This document shows positions 1 through 11,299 of a stretch of 24,580 bases of DNA, one piece after another; within the stretch, counting starts at the first letter, position 1; every line of letters starts with the position of its first letter. The notes under the pieces are model-generated. The model made no database searches. It worked only from the letters and a program-made list of their open reading frames with translations, and was not told where the DNA came from. Source of the stretch: Coptodactyla brooksi (taxonomy: Eukaryota > Arthropoda > Insecta > Coleoptera > Scarabaeidae); assembly GCA_033557675.1 (NCBI GenBank), contig JAWQRM010000298.1, positions 1-24,580 of the forward strand. The letters are read 5' to 3'. Both the position numbers and the translations under genes were made by a program.

Positions 1-2640
1 AAACCACACAAGTGGTGTCCTGTTTAATTACCATGAACTAATGGTTGAATTTCGTGACGCTTTTGAACTATAACAAGGTAGATAAATAAGGCAACTCGGG
101 TAATTTTTTTTACCAACGGGATGCAACTTCGTCGAATACCTTTTATTTTATTATCGTTTTATCAAGAGTTATTAAGGTTATTGATGTAACCTCTCATCGT
201 ACATCAAACTGACAGCTGCAACGGTTCATATCAACCCGAAACGAATAATTAATCATTTGTATACAATCTAGAATTAAAAGTTTTAATTGATTCGCATTAA
301 AAAAAATTGTCCGCATTGAAAATGTTTGTGGGCGGGGTCGTTTGTTGGTCTTCTCCACCATCGAATTTAAATTAACAATTAAGCAAACAGAATATTTGCT
401 TTTATTTTTACCGGAAACAAATTTTCATTTATTCCGCTCCAAAAATACACAGCGGTAAATATTGTAACGTAAATATTTGTGCAATGTACGGTTTGGATAA
501 ACAGAGGTTTATTTGATATCGCGTTACACTGTAAACAAATAATAATAAAACTAATAGTTGCAACTGGACTTGAATGATAATGAAAATATCAATTAAAAGT
601 TAAATTGTCTTATAAACAATTCTTTACCGTTACAACTTGATAACGTTCAATTGATCAAAATCCTTTAAAGTTTGACTTCAGCTATAATTTTAATTTGTTG
701 GGTAGCTTAATATTGTGTTTTAGAAAGTTTTGTTGCTACTACATTTTCTACAAAATGTAGTAAATTCATTAAAAGAGAGGATTTTCAGTTGTACTAACTT
801 ATCTGATATTTCATCGTCAAAGATCCTGGTCTTTCATCGCTCCTTATGATCGCTAATCTGGTTGTTAGGGTTTCTGCCAGAAGTATAGTAGTTGAATAGT
901 TGTTCATTTTATGTCTGCTGGTGGGACATCTACAAAAGATATCCCAATCAAAATTTATTCCGATCATTTATTCTTTTGAAGCTATTGATCAATCACCATT
1001 ATCTTCTTCTTTCTTTAAACATTGCCATAATGAAAATAAAAACATCATTCCGGAACTACAAATTATTATTAATTACACACGTAGAGCTACAAAATGAATA
1101 TCGTTGCCGTTACCTTAATTCGCAGAATTATAATATGAATCATAATGGTGTCACCTCCTCATCTTGGTAGCACATAAATTGCCTCTTGTATGTCTCACAT
1201 TTCAAGGAAGAATTAGTCAGAAAATCGATGCATTGCCGGGTCGAGGGATCAAAACCAGTATCCGTCGTACTAACCAGTCGAGAAAGGACAAGAATATCTT
1301 ATTGTCTTGGAGTCGTGCCAACTGTGATTTATAAGGATTAATTTCAAAGGTTTTTTCATTGCTTCATTTCAGGAGTATACTTACGAAAAGATGCTAGGAG
1401 GTATATCATTTTAACAGAAAGAAAAAGAGAATATGGAAAATATTTGAGAAATTAACTACAAAAGGTAAAAATTCCATAGAAGCCATAAAAGCTGAGCTAT
1501 AAAACGTAATCATTGCATTTTAGATTGCATGGGTTGAAATACGTTGAAATAAGTATATGTTCTTGCACTTATATTGAATAATTCTCACGACAATTTTAGT
1601 TTTAGAAAATTTCCATGCAGAGGTCACGTTTCTACTATTTCGAAAATGTGGAAAACTTGAAAGTAATAAAAATCTTTCTTATTGTTACTCAAAAAGTTTT
1701 CTGCATGCAATTTTATTGAATTGCAGTTTTTCTGTCAATATAAACATTCTTCCGTTCATATAGAACATTTTTATAAAAAAACAGAGTTTTTAGTCCAAGG
1801 AAAAAAGCTAAATTTAGTGCTGTACTTCCAATTTTGCGAAAATGGTTATACTCGAATTGATGTTTGTACATAAAATACTGAACGCAGTATCATTAAGTAT
1901 TTTTCATCTGCTGAAATGGTATATGAAACCTTGTTATTACCAGAATAGTCAGTATATTGAAAATTTTAATATGCTATAAATTTCATGCTTTTAGATGGTG
2001 AAAGCAGGTTAGGATAGCGAATTTCTGTCTCACACCAATTTGAACGTAGCCATTTAAGTTGACATTTTGTATTGATAAATAAAAAATATACGAGCAAAAA
2101 CCTCCTTTGAGGAATGCCTATATTAACTTGATGCCTGAAGCTATTATAGCCTTATATAAAACAAAATTATCAAGTTTTGGTCCAGTAATACGTTTTTACA
2201 ATCTCTATTTTGATAATCTTCCAACAAATCTTCGAAGTGATTCGTTCTGATGCCAATAAATTAATTTTTCACTTCATCTTAAAAACGATAAACTTTAAAT
2301 GGATAAATCTTTAGTCATTAACTGTTATAGCGTGTATTTTCCAGCACCATATTAGATAGATACTCTCAAAAGATCAGATGGGGTCAAGAAGAGAAAGTCA
2401 TGTACAATATAAGCTGTGTTTAAATGTCAGTCCCGCAGCGACTTGTTTGTATTAAATTAATTATAAGGAAATAGACAAACGAAATCTTCTTTTTGGTGCG
2501 AAAAATAAAAAAGATACGAACGGAAAACTTCTCATAGAAACCCAATAGGTACGTTAATTAAAAAGGATATTGTGGTAATAATACTCTTTTAACCAAGTTA
2601 GTTTATATTTAGGCTTGACTAGTTTCTATTAATTAAATAA
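1..2640. other. No recognisable gene or element
   Basis: AT-rich DNA with only short open frames that show no protein-family motif on either strand. The longest, 892-1170 on the plus strand, reads as tyrosine-, asparagine- and leucine-rich translation of AT-rich DNA, with no domain. I see no tRNA, transposon terminus or tandem array here. Confidence 0.6.
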
Positions 2641-2802
2641 TCATCCTCAGAAGCGTTTGCAAGTTTATGTGTCATGTATCACCAAGCACAGATACATGTG
2701 TTATATAAATCAGTTCAATTTCCAACAAAAGTTTTTAATAACAAGTTTAAATGACAATTTCAATGGCTTTGGTAGGTATTTTATTTTCTTTATACCTGCC
2801 CG

Positions 2803-2831
2803 GTTTCGGTCTTTTATAAGACCATCTTCAG
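2803..2831 (-). ncRNA. Hammerhead-ribozyme-like motif, PLE-type (isolated)
   Basis: Read on the minus strand, the sequence has the core CTGAAGA, then a T, a 6-bp stem II (GGTCTT pairing with AAGACC around an ATAA loop), then GAAACC and GGTA. That is the order of a type I hammerhead: C3-A9 core, helix II, G12-A14, a very short helix III (ACC with GGT) and a UA cleavage position. Penelope-like retroelements are known to carry such minimal hammerheads in their terminal repeats. Here helix I does not pair well, and no reverse transcriptase or GIY-YIG coding is visible on the expected side (2870-3600). I read it as an orphan, probably inactive end of a PLE-like element. A chance hairpin is less likely because both core blocks are exact. 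Confidence 0.5.
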
Positions 2832-2869
2832 AGATGTCAAGTAACTGGAACAAACGTTATGTATAGTAG

Positions 2870-5225
2870 AATATAAAATGCAGAATACAAGTGAATATAA
2901 AATATTTATATTGTGTGGTTTCTATTTGTGTGTATTTATGGTTAAATTAATATTAAGTATATTTGATTGATATGGATTGCATTCTAATTTGAGACAGAGT
3001 TATAATGTAATACCATATAATTAAAACGATTAAATAGTATTGCATTGACATATTTAAATAAGAATAAAATAAAATTAAATAAACTAAATACTTAAAATTG
3101 TTTGTGATATAAAATACAAACATTCGAATTAAATATGGATTAAAATATCTTGGTACAAAATTTAAAATAGGGAACTCAATTATGTAGACTGTTATAGAGG
3201 GATATTGCGTTGTCTCAACAAATATACAAATGTAAAATACATGGTAAAAATGTGCGTTGTTGGCAATATCTACTTGCAAGAAAAGGGATGAAGGAGAACT
3301 ATAAGAAAATATTTCTCCACTTTATAGACGATATGTACTTGCATTCATACATATTTAATCTTATGTGGTGATTAAGTTGTTGAGGAATATTCAAATCCAA
3401 TTGCAACATTGCACGTCTCATCCGAAAGCATGTCCCTAATTATATACCAGTTACATCATGTGTACCTTGTACGCATAGTGGTATTTTATCACAATATATG
3501 TGTGTACGGTACAGACAAGTACCGTGTCTAGATTTCCTTTAATTTAAAAAAAAATCTGGTGACTTAACTAGTTAAGTCACATTAGAAGACACGACCACTT
3601 GCGATAAACCTCCTAAAAGGATTGGTGAAGCTCGCACATGCAAATTAACGTAATTATTTACCTTGTCTCTGACAAAGAAAACTTTAAACAAATAGTTTTA
3701 TTCACAAGGACATCACCAGATACCTACAAAGAGATGGATAGTATCTGTCGGATAGTAGGGGCATGTGGAGTAAGCGGGGTGATATTTTTTTTCCTTATAT
3801 TGGATCATCAATCACTTTGGGAGGTCCTCTGTATATGAACTAGGTGGCTTCTGCCAATTCTCCACCTATACGAACGCTGAAAAATAAACCGGCCATATTT
3901 GAATTTTTTCACCATAAATCACTTGACGTTCAGTGGTTTGTGCCCCGGTAGACCGCAAAGATGCACTTGGAAACATGGGAATGCTGGCAGAATACGCGGC
4001 AGGGTGATAAATAGTGCCGGAATAAAGGTCTCGAGTGAAGATATGAGTACATGAATAAAGATATTGATTTCGGCGTATGCATCGGCGTCGACCTTTGTCC
4101 GAAACAAAATGTGGGAAATTCTAGCGAGAAACAAAGGCAAGGGGCGTCTACAGCTGTGCGCAGTGCTAGGATATTATCCGATAGTGATGGCATCTTTCAT
4201 CGAGGTTATTATTCGCTCCTCTTAGCTAGACCGTGGGTAAATAAACAGTAATATCCATATGTACGCAAGTGCACTTCAGAGGATAACCAACTGCCGATCT
4301 GGGCAGCTTGTTTGTCTTTGCACGGGCGACGTTGAACCCGAATATTCCACTTAAACAGGAAACAGAAGCCTGACTAAAATAAATAGTCCGTCGGCAAACT
4401 AAATGCCGAGTCATTGGCACAGAGAAATCGACTCGACATCAAATTGGAACTTGGTGATTTCATCCTTAGCCAATTAACTAGTTCTTTTTTAATGGTTTCG
4501 TCCCGGAAATTGCCGTTTGCTTTGATCAATACTCATGACTACCAAATATATAAATTTCACGTATTACTAAATTCGCTGTACATCTAAATATACCTTACAG
4601 AAATAAATTGAAAAGACTGGTGCTTAACTTACCCCCACCAATTACGTACGTAATTCTTCTCGGTACAGCGTTTCCCGCTGCGTTTTTGTCTAAGATATGC
4701 AGAAGGCTTAGTTTTCGGTCTTTGTTAAGTGCATTCCTATATTTGATCATTTCTAAATTTTCCAATTTCTAAAGGATGCTTCTGAAAGTATAGAAATTTT
4801 CAAATGCAGGAATAGGATTCATAAAGATGGAGGAATAATATGGTTTAGCCCTCTGTATATCTTGAAAGGTTATGTATGGAGGAATTAAGAAAACGTTGTA
4901 TAGGTTGACAATTTGTAAAGGGTAGAGCTTGCAGAATCTGTGTTTAAACTAGGATTGGAGCGTACAATGCTGTATGAGAAGGAATTATGTCAAGCAAGGG
5001 GTAGGGGTAAGGGAAGGAAACTTTTGCGCGTCACTTTTTTGGAATGAATTATGCATCGTAGGCCGGTTACTATTTAGTCTTTCATCGCTTTTAATGATTC
5101 TTGGTTGACAAAACCTGTTTAACTTCATTTTAACAGTTGTTTCAAAAGCAAATGTTCTAAACCCAGGTAGTTTGTTATTTTAATTCTTAAGTTAAATGTT
5201 AATTAAAGTGACCTTCTTTTGCACG
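2870..5225. other. No recognisable gene; a few palindromes
   Basis: No protein-family motif was found. The open frame at 2953-3279 (minus) is 108 codons of hydrophobic, tyrosine- and isoleucine-rich translation from AT-rich DNA, with no domain. A stretch at about 3920-4440 is clearly less AT-rich than its surroundings and holds overlapping short frames on both strands, none recognisable. It may be single-copy DNA or regulatory sequence. Small perfect dyads occur at 3505-3524 and 3559-3580. Confidence 0.5.
3559..3580. repeat. 22-bp perfect palindrome
   Basis: Eleven bases (GTGACTTAACT) are followed directly by their reverse complement with no spacer. A second dyad, ACGGTAC / GTACCGT with a 6-base loop, lies 35 bases upstream at 3505-3524. 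The function is unknown. It could be a dimer-binding site or simply a chance or replication-slippage palindrome. Confidence 0.6.
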
Positions 5226-5227
5226 AC

Positions 5228-5272
5228 GTGGTACTTTGGTACTAAATACTACTAAAGTGGTGCTTTGGTACT
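5228..5272 (+). repeat. Short direct repeat, 16 bp twice
   Basis: GTGGTACTTTGGTACT at 5228-5243 recurs at 5257-5272 with one change (A to G), a period of 29 bp. This is a local tandem duplication without coding content. Confidence 0.6.
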
Positions 5273-5440
5273 ATTTATCTTTTGATGATCACGATATCGC
5301 ACAGACAGTTTCAGAACTTCTTTGTTAAGATCGAGAACTCGGAATCCAAATACTGAAACTTGGATCTGCAGGTTGCAATCAGTTAAGAATCAATTTGTTA
5401 CCCATTTTACATTTGCAAAGATAAATTGACAGAATGAATC

Positions 5441-5868
5441 GTTACTAAAATCATTATGTGTAGAAACATAAATAAATGAAATTGTGCTAAAGACTAACGG
5501 TTAAAACATAGACATTAAATGTATGTAAACATAGACATACTACGGGACAAAAGGTAACATAATAGCAGATTAAAAGATTTATTTGGAATTAAGAATATAT
5601 TGGGTGAAAATTAAAAATTGAAATTATGTGTTCTGGTGTGAATCTGACTATGGTTATTGTTAAGAATTAAATTAATTTAATTTTAAAATTCAAAATTAAT
5701 TATTTTAAATTATTTATTAAAATTTAAATTAATAATTTTAGCTTATTTTAAAATTCAATCAAAACATTGCAATTTTATTCACCCAATGTATTCTTCATTC
5801 CAAATAAATCTTTGACTCTAGCACAGTTTCATTTATTTATGTTTCTGCACATAATGATTTTAGTAACG
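5441..5868. repeat. Interrupted inverted repeat (degraded element arms)
   Basis: The sequence at 5441-5494 and 5574-5612 is repeated in reverse complement at about 5778-5868. In the right arm the two blocks are nearly adjacent, while the left arm carries about 80 extra bases between them, so one arm gained an insertion or the other suffered a deletion. The spacer (5640-5760) is almost pure A/T. The right arm continues toward a degraded hammerhead-like motif at 5987, so the whole may be a PLE-type inverted terminal structure like those at 13.2 and 16.5 kb. That link is inference. Confidence 0.6.
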
Positions 5869-5986
5869 TGTAATCATCTTCACAACAATTTTAACTCTAA
5901 TCATCAACTAGTACATTGTAAAGATAAATATTTACCTAGAAATAAGTGTCATAGTTCTTACACTACATTTTGTACTTGTAGCCCTT

Positions 5987-6019
5987 CTGAAGATAGTCCG
6001 ACAGAATCGAAGCCGGTTA
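5987..6019 (+). ncRNA. Degraded hammerhead-like motif
   Basis: The plus strand has the exact core CTGAAGAT, then after 14 bases GAAGCCGGTTA, which resembles the GAAACCGGT(T)A end of PLE-type hammerheads with one change in the GAAA block. Helix II cannot be drawn convincingly, so bases appear to be missing between the two core blocks. Its place just outside the inverted repeat at 5.4-5.9 kb matches the layout of the other PLE-like ends in this window. It is likely inactive; chance resemblance cannot be excluded. Confidence 0.3.
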
Positions 6020-6370
6020 AGATGAAATAATAAAGAAACCAGCCAGAAAAGTATTACTTATCAAAGTATGCACCTTCTGATATTGCTGAGGAAGTTATTG
6101 CTGGTATTCGTCATACCATGGAACAATGTTTCCTTTGTCTGGATACCGCCAAAGTATTTGTAACTATTGGGCTGCAAACCTCGTAATTGGGTTAATTCCT
6201 ATAATCATTGAAACAGATAATAGCCCCAATATTCTTCCATGGCACATGGTTATAGTTTAGTTATTTCCAGAAGTTAAGCTAATCATAAGGTGAGTAAAAC
6301 AATTGAGACTAGTGTAGCTGCAGCTTTTTTAGCTTAATAGTAGCTAGGAAAATAATAAGTGGGATTAAAG
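6020..6370. other. No recognisable content
   Basis: About 350 bases with no supported open frame, repeat or RNA, lying between the hammerhead-like relic and the LINE relic. Confidence 0.5.
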
Positions 6371-6372
6371 GG

Positions 6373-7063
6373 GTGGACGCTTTAAAAATTGCTATTTTTA
6401 AAAGTTATTTTGAAATTTTGCACATTTCAAATGACAAATTTCCCCATCAACCACTCCCACCAGTGAACTATAACGATGTACCACCTATCACAGCCTCTGA
6501 AGTCATAACTACCATCCACAGAATGAAAACAGATAAGGCCACTGGACTTGATGACAGCCCTGTGGAAGTTTGGAAACTGCTAGACCTACAAAGTGCAAAA
6601 TAACTTTGGCATGAGAGTAAATATTAAAAAAAACGTACACCTGAACTGCCACCCAAATGGAGGAAACAATCTTAGTCAATAGCACCCCACTCCCATTGAA
6701 TTTCAATATCCTGGATACCAGTTAACATCAAATAGTGATTCATTATTGGATGCACGTGCTAGTGTATCCAATAAGATGTGTCAGGCATGTCAGTGCTGCC
6801 TGGTTAAAATGGGACGAAATTTCTGGAGTAGATACTACTCCGCCTAAAGTAAAAAATTTATAAAACAGTCATTGGACCAGTTGCACTCTACACAGCTGAA
6901 TATTGGGCAACAACGAAGAAGTATGAGCAATTGCTGCATGAAATGGAAATGCGGATGCTGTGGTGGACTCTGGCATTGCACCTATCCAGGAGAAGATGAG
7001 AGAGCACGACTACGATGGTATGGACATGTAGTCAGAGCTTATGTAGTTGCAAGGCGAGCTTGA
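6373..7063 (+). pseudogene. RTE-type LINE reverse transcriptase relic
   Basis: Two parts of an RTE-like non-LTR retrotransposon polyprotein survive in order. At 6400-6600 is the region just before and at the start of the RT domain: a YFE segment, then DVPPITASEV, then KTDKATGLDDSPVEVWKLL, which matches the conserved 'GKA.G.D..P.E.WK' block of RTE/BovB-like RTs. A frameshifted ELPPKWRK piece follows near 6640. At 6705-7060 is the C-terminal part: FQYLG, then (frame shifted) TVIGPVALYTAEYWATTKKY and EMEMRMLWWTL, and finally ARLRWYGHVVRA, the usual end of this family. The catalytic RT motifs, including YxDD, are missing, so several hundred codons were deleted between the parts. Frameshifts and stops make it non-functional. 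Confidence 0.85.
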
Positions 7064-8800
7064 CCTTAGAACAGTTTTTTTAGGTTACAGTTAATTAAAT
7101 CTCTTTAAGAAAACAATAAAATATGTTTACTATTTGTACTTTGAGTCATTATACCTTACCAGGGAGACTTTACTTTATTGATTTTAGATATTTTAGGACT
7201 GTTCATATCAATGGAAATTATCCGTTTTTAATACCAGGTTTCCGTAGATCTATTTTCTGGTCATTAATTAATGGAAAAAATGTTATTAGGCTATGTTCAA
7301 ATCGATAAGACCTAACCACGATATTTTCATAAAAGAGCCACGTTTCTGTCAGATAAAGCAGACATTTTTGTTGGTAAATATACTTCGCGGGCCAGGTAGA
7401 AATAATGCTAATTCAAACAGCGTCCTCGTTTACCTTTCTTGCTCATTTTGTTGCATAAAAGTGGCATCAAACGGAGGAATTGCGATGACTGTGCGCCATA
7501 GAAAATTGTTTTCTCTTTATGAATTTATAATCAGCTTTTGATTCAATTTCACGTCCACCTCGTAGATCTGGTTTGTAAAATACCGGTCGCTTGAGGTACT
7601 TTCGTTTGTGAGTTGATTTCCATAAAAATTCCAGCCATAAACTTACGCTGGTTTCCTGTAATACATTTTCTGCGCATAATCCTGAATTTTCTATTTTCAG
7701 TGTTAAAAGGGGGTTGCGTCTGCCTATTTTCTTGTGATTAATTCAGGAACAATGACCCGTACAATAAGGAACAGTGACTTAATGACGTTTCCCATTTATT
7801 CATAAAAAAACTTAATACAAAAGTAAAATATCTAACTGCTTTTCAGTCTCATTAATATATGAGGGGCAATTTCATAAAATAAGGATAATAATTATGTAGC
7901 TAAACCTATTATTATTATAAGTAATAACATTACTCTCTGCATAGAAACATTTGACATTGGTGCATTGCCCCTTATCTGTTCTTCAGACCAATGAAAATAT
8001 ATTATTTCTTTGCCAATTTTAACAAAATTGGCGAAATTGGCGAAAACAATTTTTTGATACATCTTCAAGCTATATATTATAAAAATCATAGATTTTTATA
8101 TATACAAATCATCAAGGTATTAAATAAAATCGTTTCAGATTTTCTTTTCTTTTTCAGCAACAAAATTGTCATGCGCAGAGGTAATCAATTACTTCAACTA
8201 GGAAAGCTTCAAAATATCAGAGAAAGGTGAATGTTACTCCTTCATACACTGCTGAGTACTTTTATCATATCAGTTTCAATATTATCACAAAGTTGCTGGT
8301 ACATCATATTATAATATGTACATATAATGTATAATAATATACATATAATATGTATATTTTCTGAATTAGTTATGAACAAATAGTTGGACTAGAACCGGTT
8401 CTCTATGCTATAATGAATAAACTTTCTAATAGTGTAAACAGATTGTATACGTCTTTCGCTATATATAGAAGGTGAAGGCGATAAATCAATTATAAGGAAT
8501 GAATTATTAAGTTTGTTCCTAAAGTTTTGTGAATCTATTCGCATGAGCATAATTAAAGTAATAATTCTTAACGTGTCACCTGTTCTCACTTCACTATTGA
8601 ATGATCTTATAATCTAATTTTTTCACTAGAATTTCTTGTAGAAAAGTGTAATGCAACCTGTATATATAAACATTTCAGAGCAAATTTTTGTTCAAGGTAT
8701 TAAAAATAAATATAGATCCAAACATTTATTTAGTATACTATTATTAATTAATAATTGCATTTAATAATAATAATTATTATTTAATTTAATAATATTAATA
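7064..8800. other. No recognisable gene; AT-rich simple DNA
   Basis: No domain is seen in any of the short frames. A dyad GCCAATTTT / AAAATTGGC with a 3-base loop lies at 8012-8032. Alternating ATAT-rich stretches at 8305-8360 and TAAT-rich DNA at 8735-8805 are low-complexity sequence that can form many weak hairpins. Confidence 0.5.
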
Positions 8801-8801
8801 A

Positions 8802-9107
8802 TTATTCTCTGCTGTAAGAAATCTCAGTGTAACAAGATGTAATTCTTTGGATTATTTTTTCATTAAGAGACTTCTATTTCCATTAAGCTTTAGTGACACA
8901 AAGTTAGCAATTTCGGATATTTCTCTTCTGTAAATTTAATTAATTCTATGAAAATAAAATATAAAAATAGTTTCCGTTTAAGCAGCCAATTTGGAACGTT
9001 GTTCCCTAAAAGCTTCTTCATATTTAATTTTATTGCAACTGCCCTCGGCACTGCCGAAGCAGCTTCCATTTCGGTGGTCTGACAAATATGGCAGATCAAA
9101 TCTTATG
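8802..9107 (+). repeat. Direct repeat copy 1, about 306 bp
   Basis: This block recurs at 9389-9700 in the same orientation with roughly 85-90% identity by eye and a few small indels. Both copies run from TTATTCT-CTGTAAGAAAT to a less AT-rich end holding CGGCACTGCCG, then GCAGCTTCCATTTCGGTGG, then ATATGGCAGATC. No coding frame is shared between the copies, because indels break phase. It may be a non-autonomous dispersed repeat present twice or a local segmental duplication. No terminal inverted repeat or target duplication is obvious. Confidence 0.8.
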
Positions 9108-9388
9108 TGATTTATTTATTTAGTATATTCTACATATCCTGGTTCTTTTTATACAGTTTTATTCGCCCGGTCAAAACCTTTTTTCTTCAAGTCAGTTGAC
9201 ACAGACGTGGAGAAGAAAATGTAGTTTTTCTAGTACAGTGCAAGTAAACGAATATGCAACAGCTATTTCTCCATAGCAGCAGAGTTTATGCATAACTTGA
9301 ATTTATCTAGCTCAATGGAAGCTTTTCATGTCAATCTAGGTCTTGGGGTTATTTTAATAAAATAAACAAAAAGAATAGTTATGAAGCC

Positions 9389-9700
9389 TTATTCTATGCT
9401 GTAAGAAATGTCAATGTCACAACAAGATGTAATTCTTTGGATTATTATTTAATTAAGAGACTACTATTTCAATTAAGCTTTAGCGACACAAAGTTAGCAA
9501 TTCCGGATATTTCTCCTGCCCTATAAATTTAATTAATTCTATGAAAATAAAATATAAAAATAGTTTCCGTTTAAGCAGCCAATTTTGAACATTGTTTCCT
9601 AAAAGCTTTTTCATATTTCATTTTATAGCAACTGCCCCCGGCACTGCCGACGCAGCTTCCATTTCGGTGGTCTGACAAATATGGCAGATCGAATATTATG
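9389..9700 (+). repeat. Direct repeat copy 2, about 312 bp
   Basis: Second copy of the block at 8802-9107, separated from it by about 280 bp of unrelated sequence. Substitutions are spread along its length, so the duplication is not recent. The most conserved parts are the middle (TTCTATGAAAATAAAATAT) and the 3' end with the CGGCACTGCCG block. Confidence 0.8.
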
Positions 9701-10650
9701 AGAATAACTTTCTTCGCTCTTACCCGGCGGTTTTAGCCCCAAGGATAAAACTCTATATTTCTTACCGCGTGCAAGTAAATGATTGAAATTTGCAAAATGA
9801 GAAACTGAATATCTTCTAACCATAGATTTGGAATTATGAACAATTATTTTGGAATTATCGACTTCCGCCAGAGAAATTACTACCTGTAATTGTCCATAAA
9901 ATCCCAGCCATATAACGTGATGAATTGCTTGATTTCTTTTACATATAAAACCAGTCGTCTATTTTCCAATAATTAAAACAAAATGTACTGTAAGATCGCT
10001 GAATCCAAAATAATATGACACAAAAACTAAACGTGATATAAATCAGTCAATGTATTTACGGATCCGGAACAAACAATGCTAAATGGAACATCAAAAGGGT
10101 ATTGTAGTATTGTGATGACTGTATGTTACTGTGTTTACTTTTTAGTCTTACACTACCTGTCCATAAGATAATAAGTGTTTCATGTGTCTTGTCTCTTCTT
10201 TTCGAGCCAAAGGGTTACTCAAAAATATATTAGGATTTTTTAGTCTTAACTTAAACTCAAGATAAACTTAATCTGGACTTTCTATGGACCAGCGATGCTA
10301 GTCATCGGCAGTACTTCTACACTTGAATGCTGCCAATATTTTATTCCTTGGGGGGAACTGTGACTATTTGCCAATCATCCATTAAATTATGTCTTAGTTT
10401 CATACCCAGCTGCTTTCTATTGGTGAAATGCAATGCAGATGTCTTTTTTGAAGGTGAAAGTAATTTGCACTGATTTTTAGCTTGCGGTTTCATTCTCCAG
10501 TTTCTTAACCATGTCTAGATTTAATTAAAATTGTTTTGCAGGACTCTTGAAGCTGTCTTCTTTCATCGCGCTTCTGAGGTGGATCAGTCTTATAAAATCG
10601 TAATAGTTGGTTAAATCTTTCTATATAATTAAGTTTCTATTCTATCTAGA
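9701..10650. other. No recognisable content
   Basis: AT-rich sequence with short frames lacking motifs. No repeat or RNA gene was detected by eye. Confidence 0.5.
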
Positions 10651-10651
10651 A

Positions 10652-10864
10652 CACCATCCAGATCCCACTATTCAGCACCTTGTCATTCCTAAAAGACTTC
10701 ATTTCGTAAATCTCCTTGCTCAGGTCAATCTGTCCATTCACAGCTTTCTTCAGTCCTGCAGTTCCAGTATTACCACATCTTTTATTGTCGCATCCCACCA
10801 TCCAGACTCCACTATTCAGCTCCTTGCCATTCCTAGATGTCTCCATTTCGTAAATCTCCTTGCT
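10652..10864. repeat. 69-bp unit duplicated, 144 bp apart
   Basis: The unit at 10652-10720 recurs at 10796-10864 with about ten differences. The spacing of 144 bp is 48 codons, and frames stay open through both copies on both strands (plus 10607-10894, minus 10646-10915). On the minus strand the repeat reads KEIYEM-S-RN-K-LNSG-WMV, with the fuller version KEIYEMETSRNGKELNSG. That composition looks more like a real peptide than the plus-strand reading. I do not recognise the family. It may be a fragment of a mobile-element ORF or simply a duplicated repeat. Confidence 0.65.
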
Positions 10865-11043
10865 GTTGAGTCTCTGGTTTTTTGTATACTGTAACTTGGG
10901 GTTACTTGTATCCAAAAGTGATCATTTCTATACATTTCGTATCAAACGATAGCCTTAGAAACATTAATCGTGCTGATATCCTAATTTTTACTACTTCTGT
11001 GATATTTTCTTAAGATTTCAACTATTTTTCGAGCTGAAAATTT

Positions 11044-11047
<4 letters not shown>

Positions 11048-11075
<28 letters not shown>
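11048..11075. repeat. (TA)n microsatellite
   Basis: An uninterrupted run of alternating T and A of about 28 bases ends exactly where the pogo-like MITE begins. The TA target site of that element probably seeded or lies within this array. Confidence 0.9.
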
Positions 11076-11078
<3 letters not shown>

Positions 11079-11271
11079 TCAAACTCCTCTAACTCGAACT
11101 TCGCTAACTTGAAATTCCCATATTAACTAGAAATAATTTTTATAATCTAGTTTACATGTAATTGAAGTGTTCTCAGCCTTTTGAGTAACTCAAATTTTTT
11201 CGAACCCAAGCTTTTCACTGGGACTTTTGATAGTTAGGGAATATAGTTTTCGAGTTAGGAAAGGTCCACTG
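11076..11271. mobile_element. pogo/Tigger-like MITE, 196 bp
   Basis: Starts CAGTCAAACTCCTCTAACTC and ends with the inverted counterpart; the reverse complement of the right end begins CAGTGGACCTTTCCTAACTC. The terminal repeats are about 24 bp and extend to ...AACTCGAA on both sides. TA lies directly outside each end (within the TA array on the left, TATATA on the right). The CAGT..CTCTAA.TCGAA end type is typical of pogo-superfamily elements. It is too short to code for a transposase, so it would have been moved in trans. It sits inside the larger candidate transposon 10889-12123 and so inserted later. Confidence 0.75.
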
Positions 11272-11299
11272 TATATAATAAATTATTGAAACTGCACTT

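Noticed and set aside
2953..3279. 108-codon open frame on the minus strand
   Set aside because: The residues are those of AT-rich random sequence (I, Y, F, N, L), with no motif, no good start context and no homologous copy in the window.
8300..8360. Dense ATAT hairpins that could look like an origin or terminator
   Set aside because: Low-complexity AT-rich sequence folds this way by chance; there is no specific motif.
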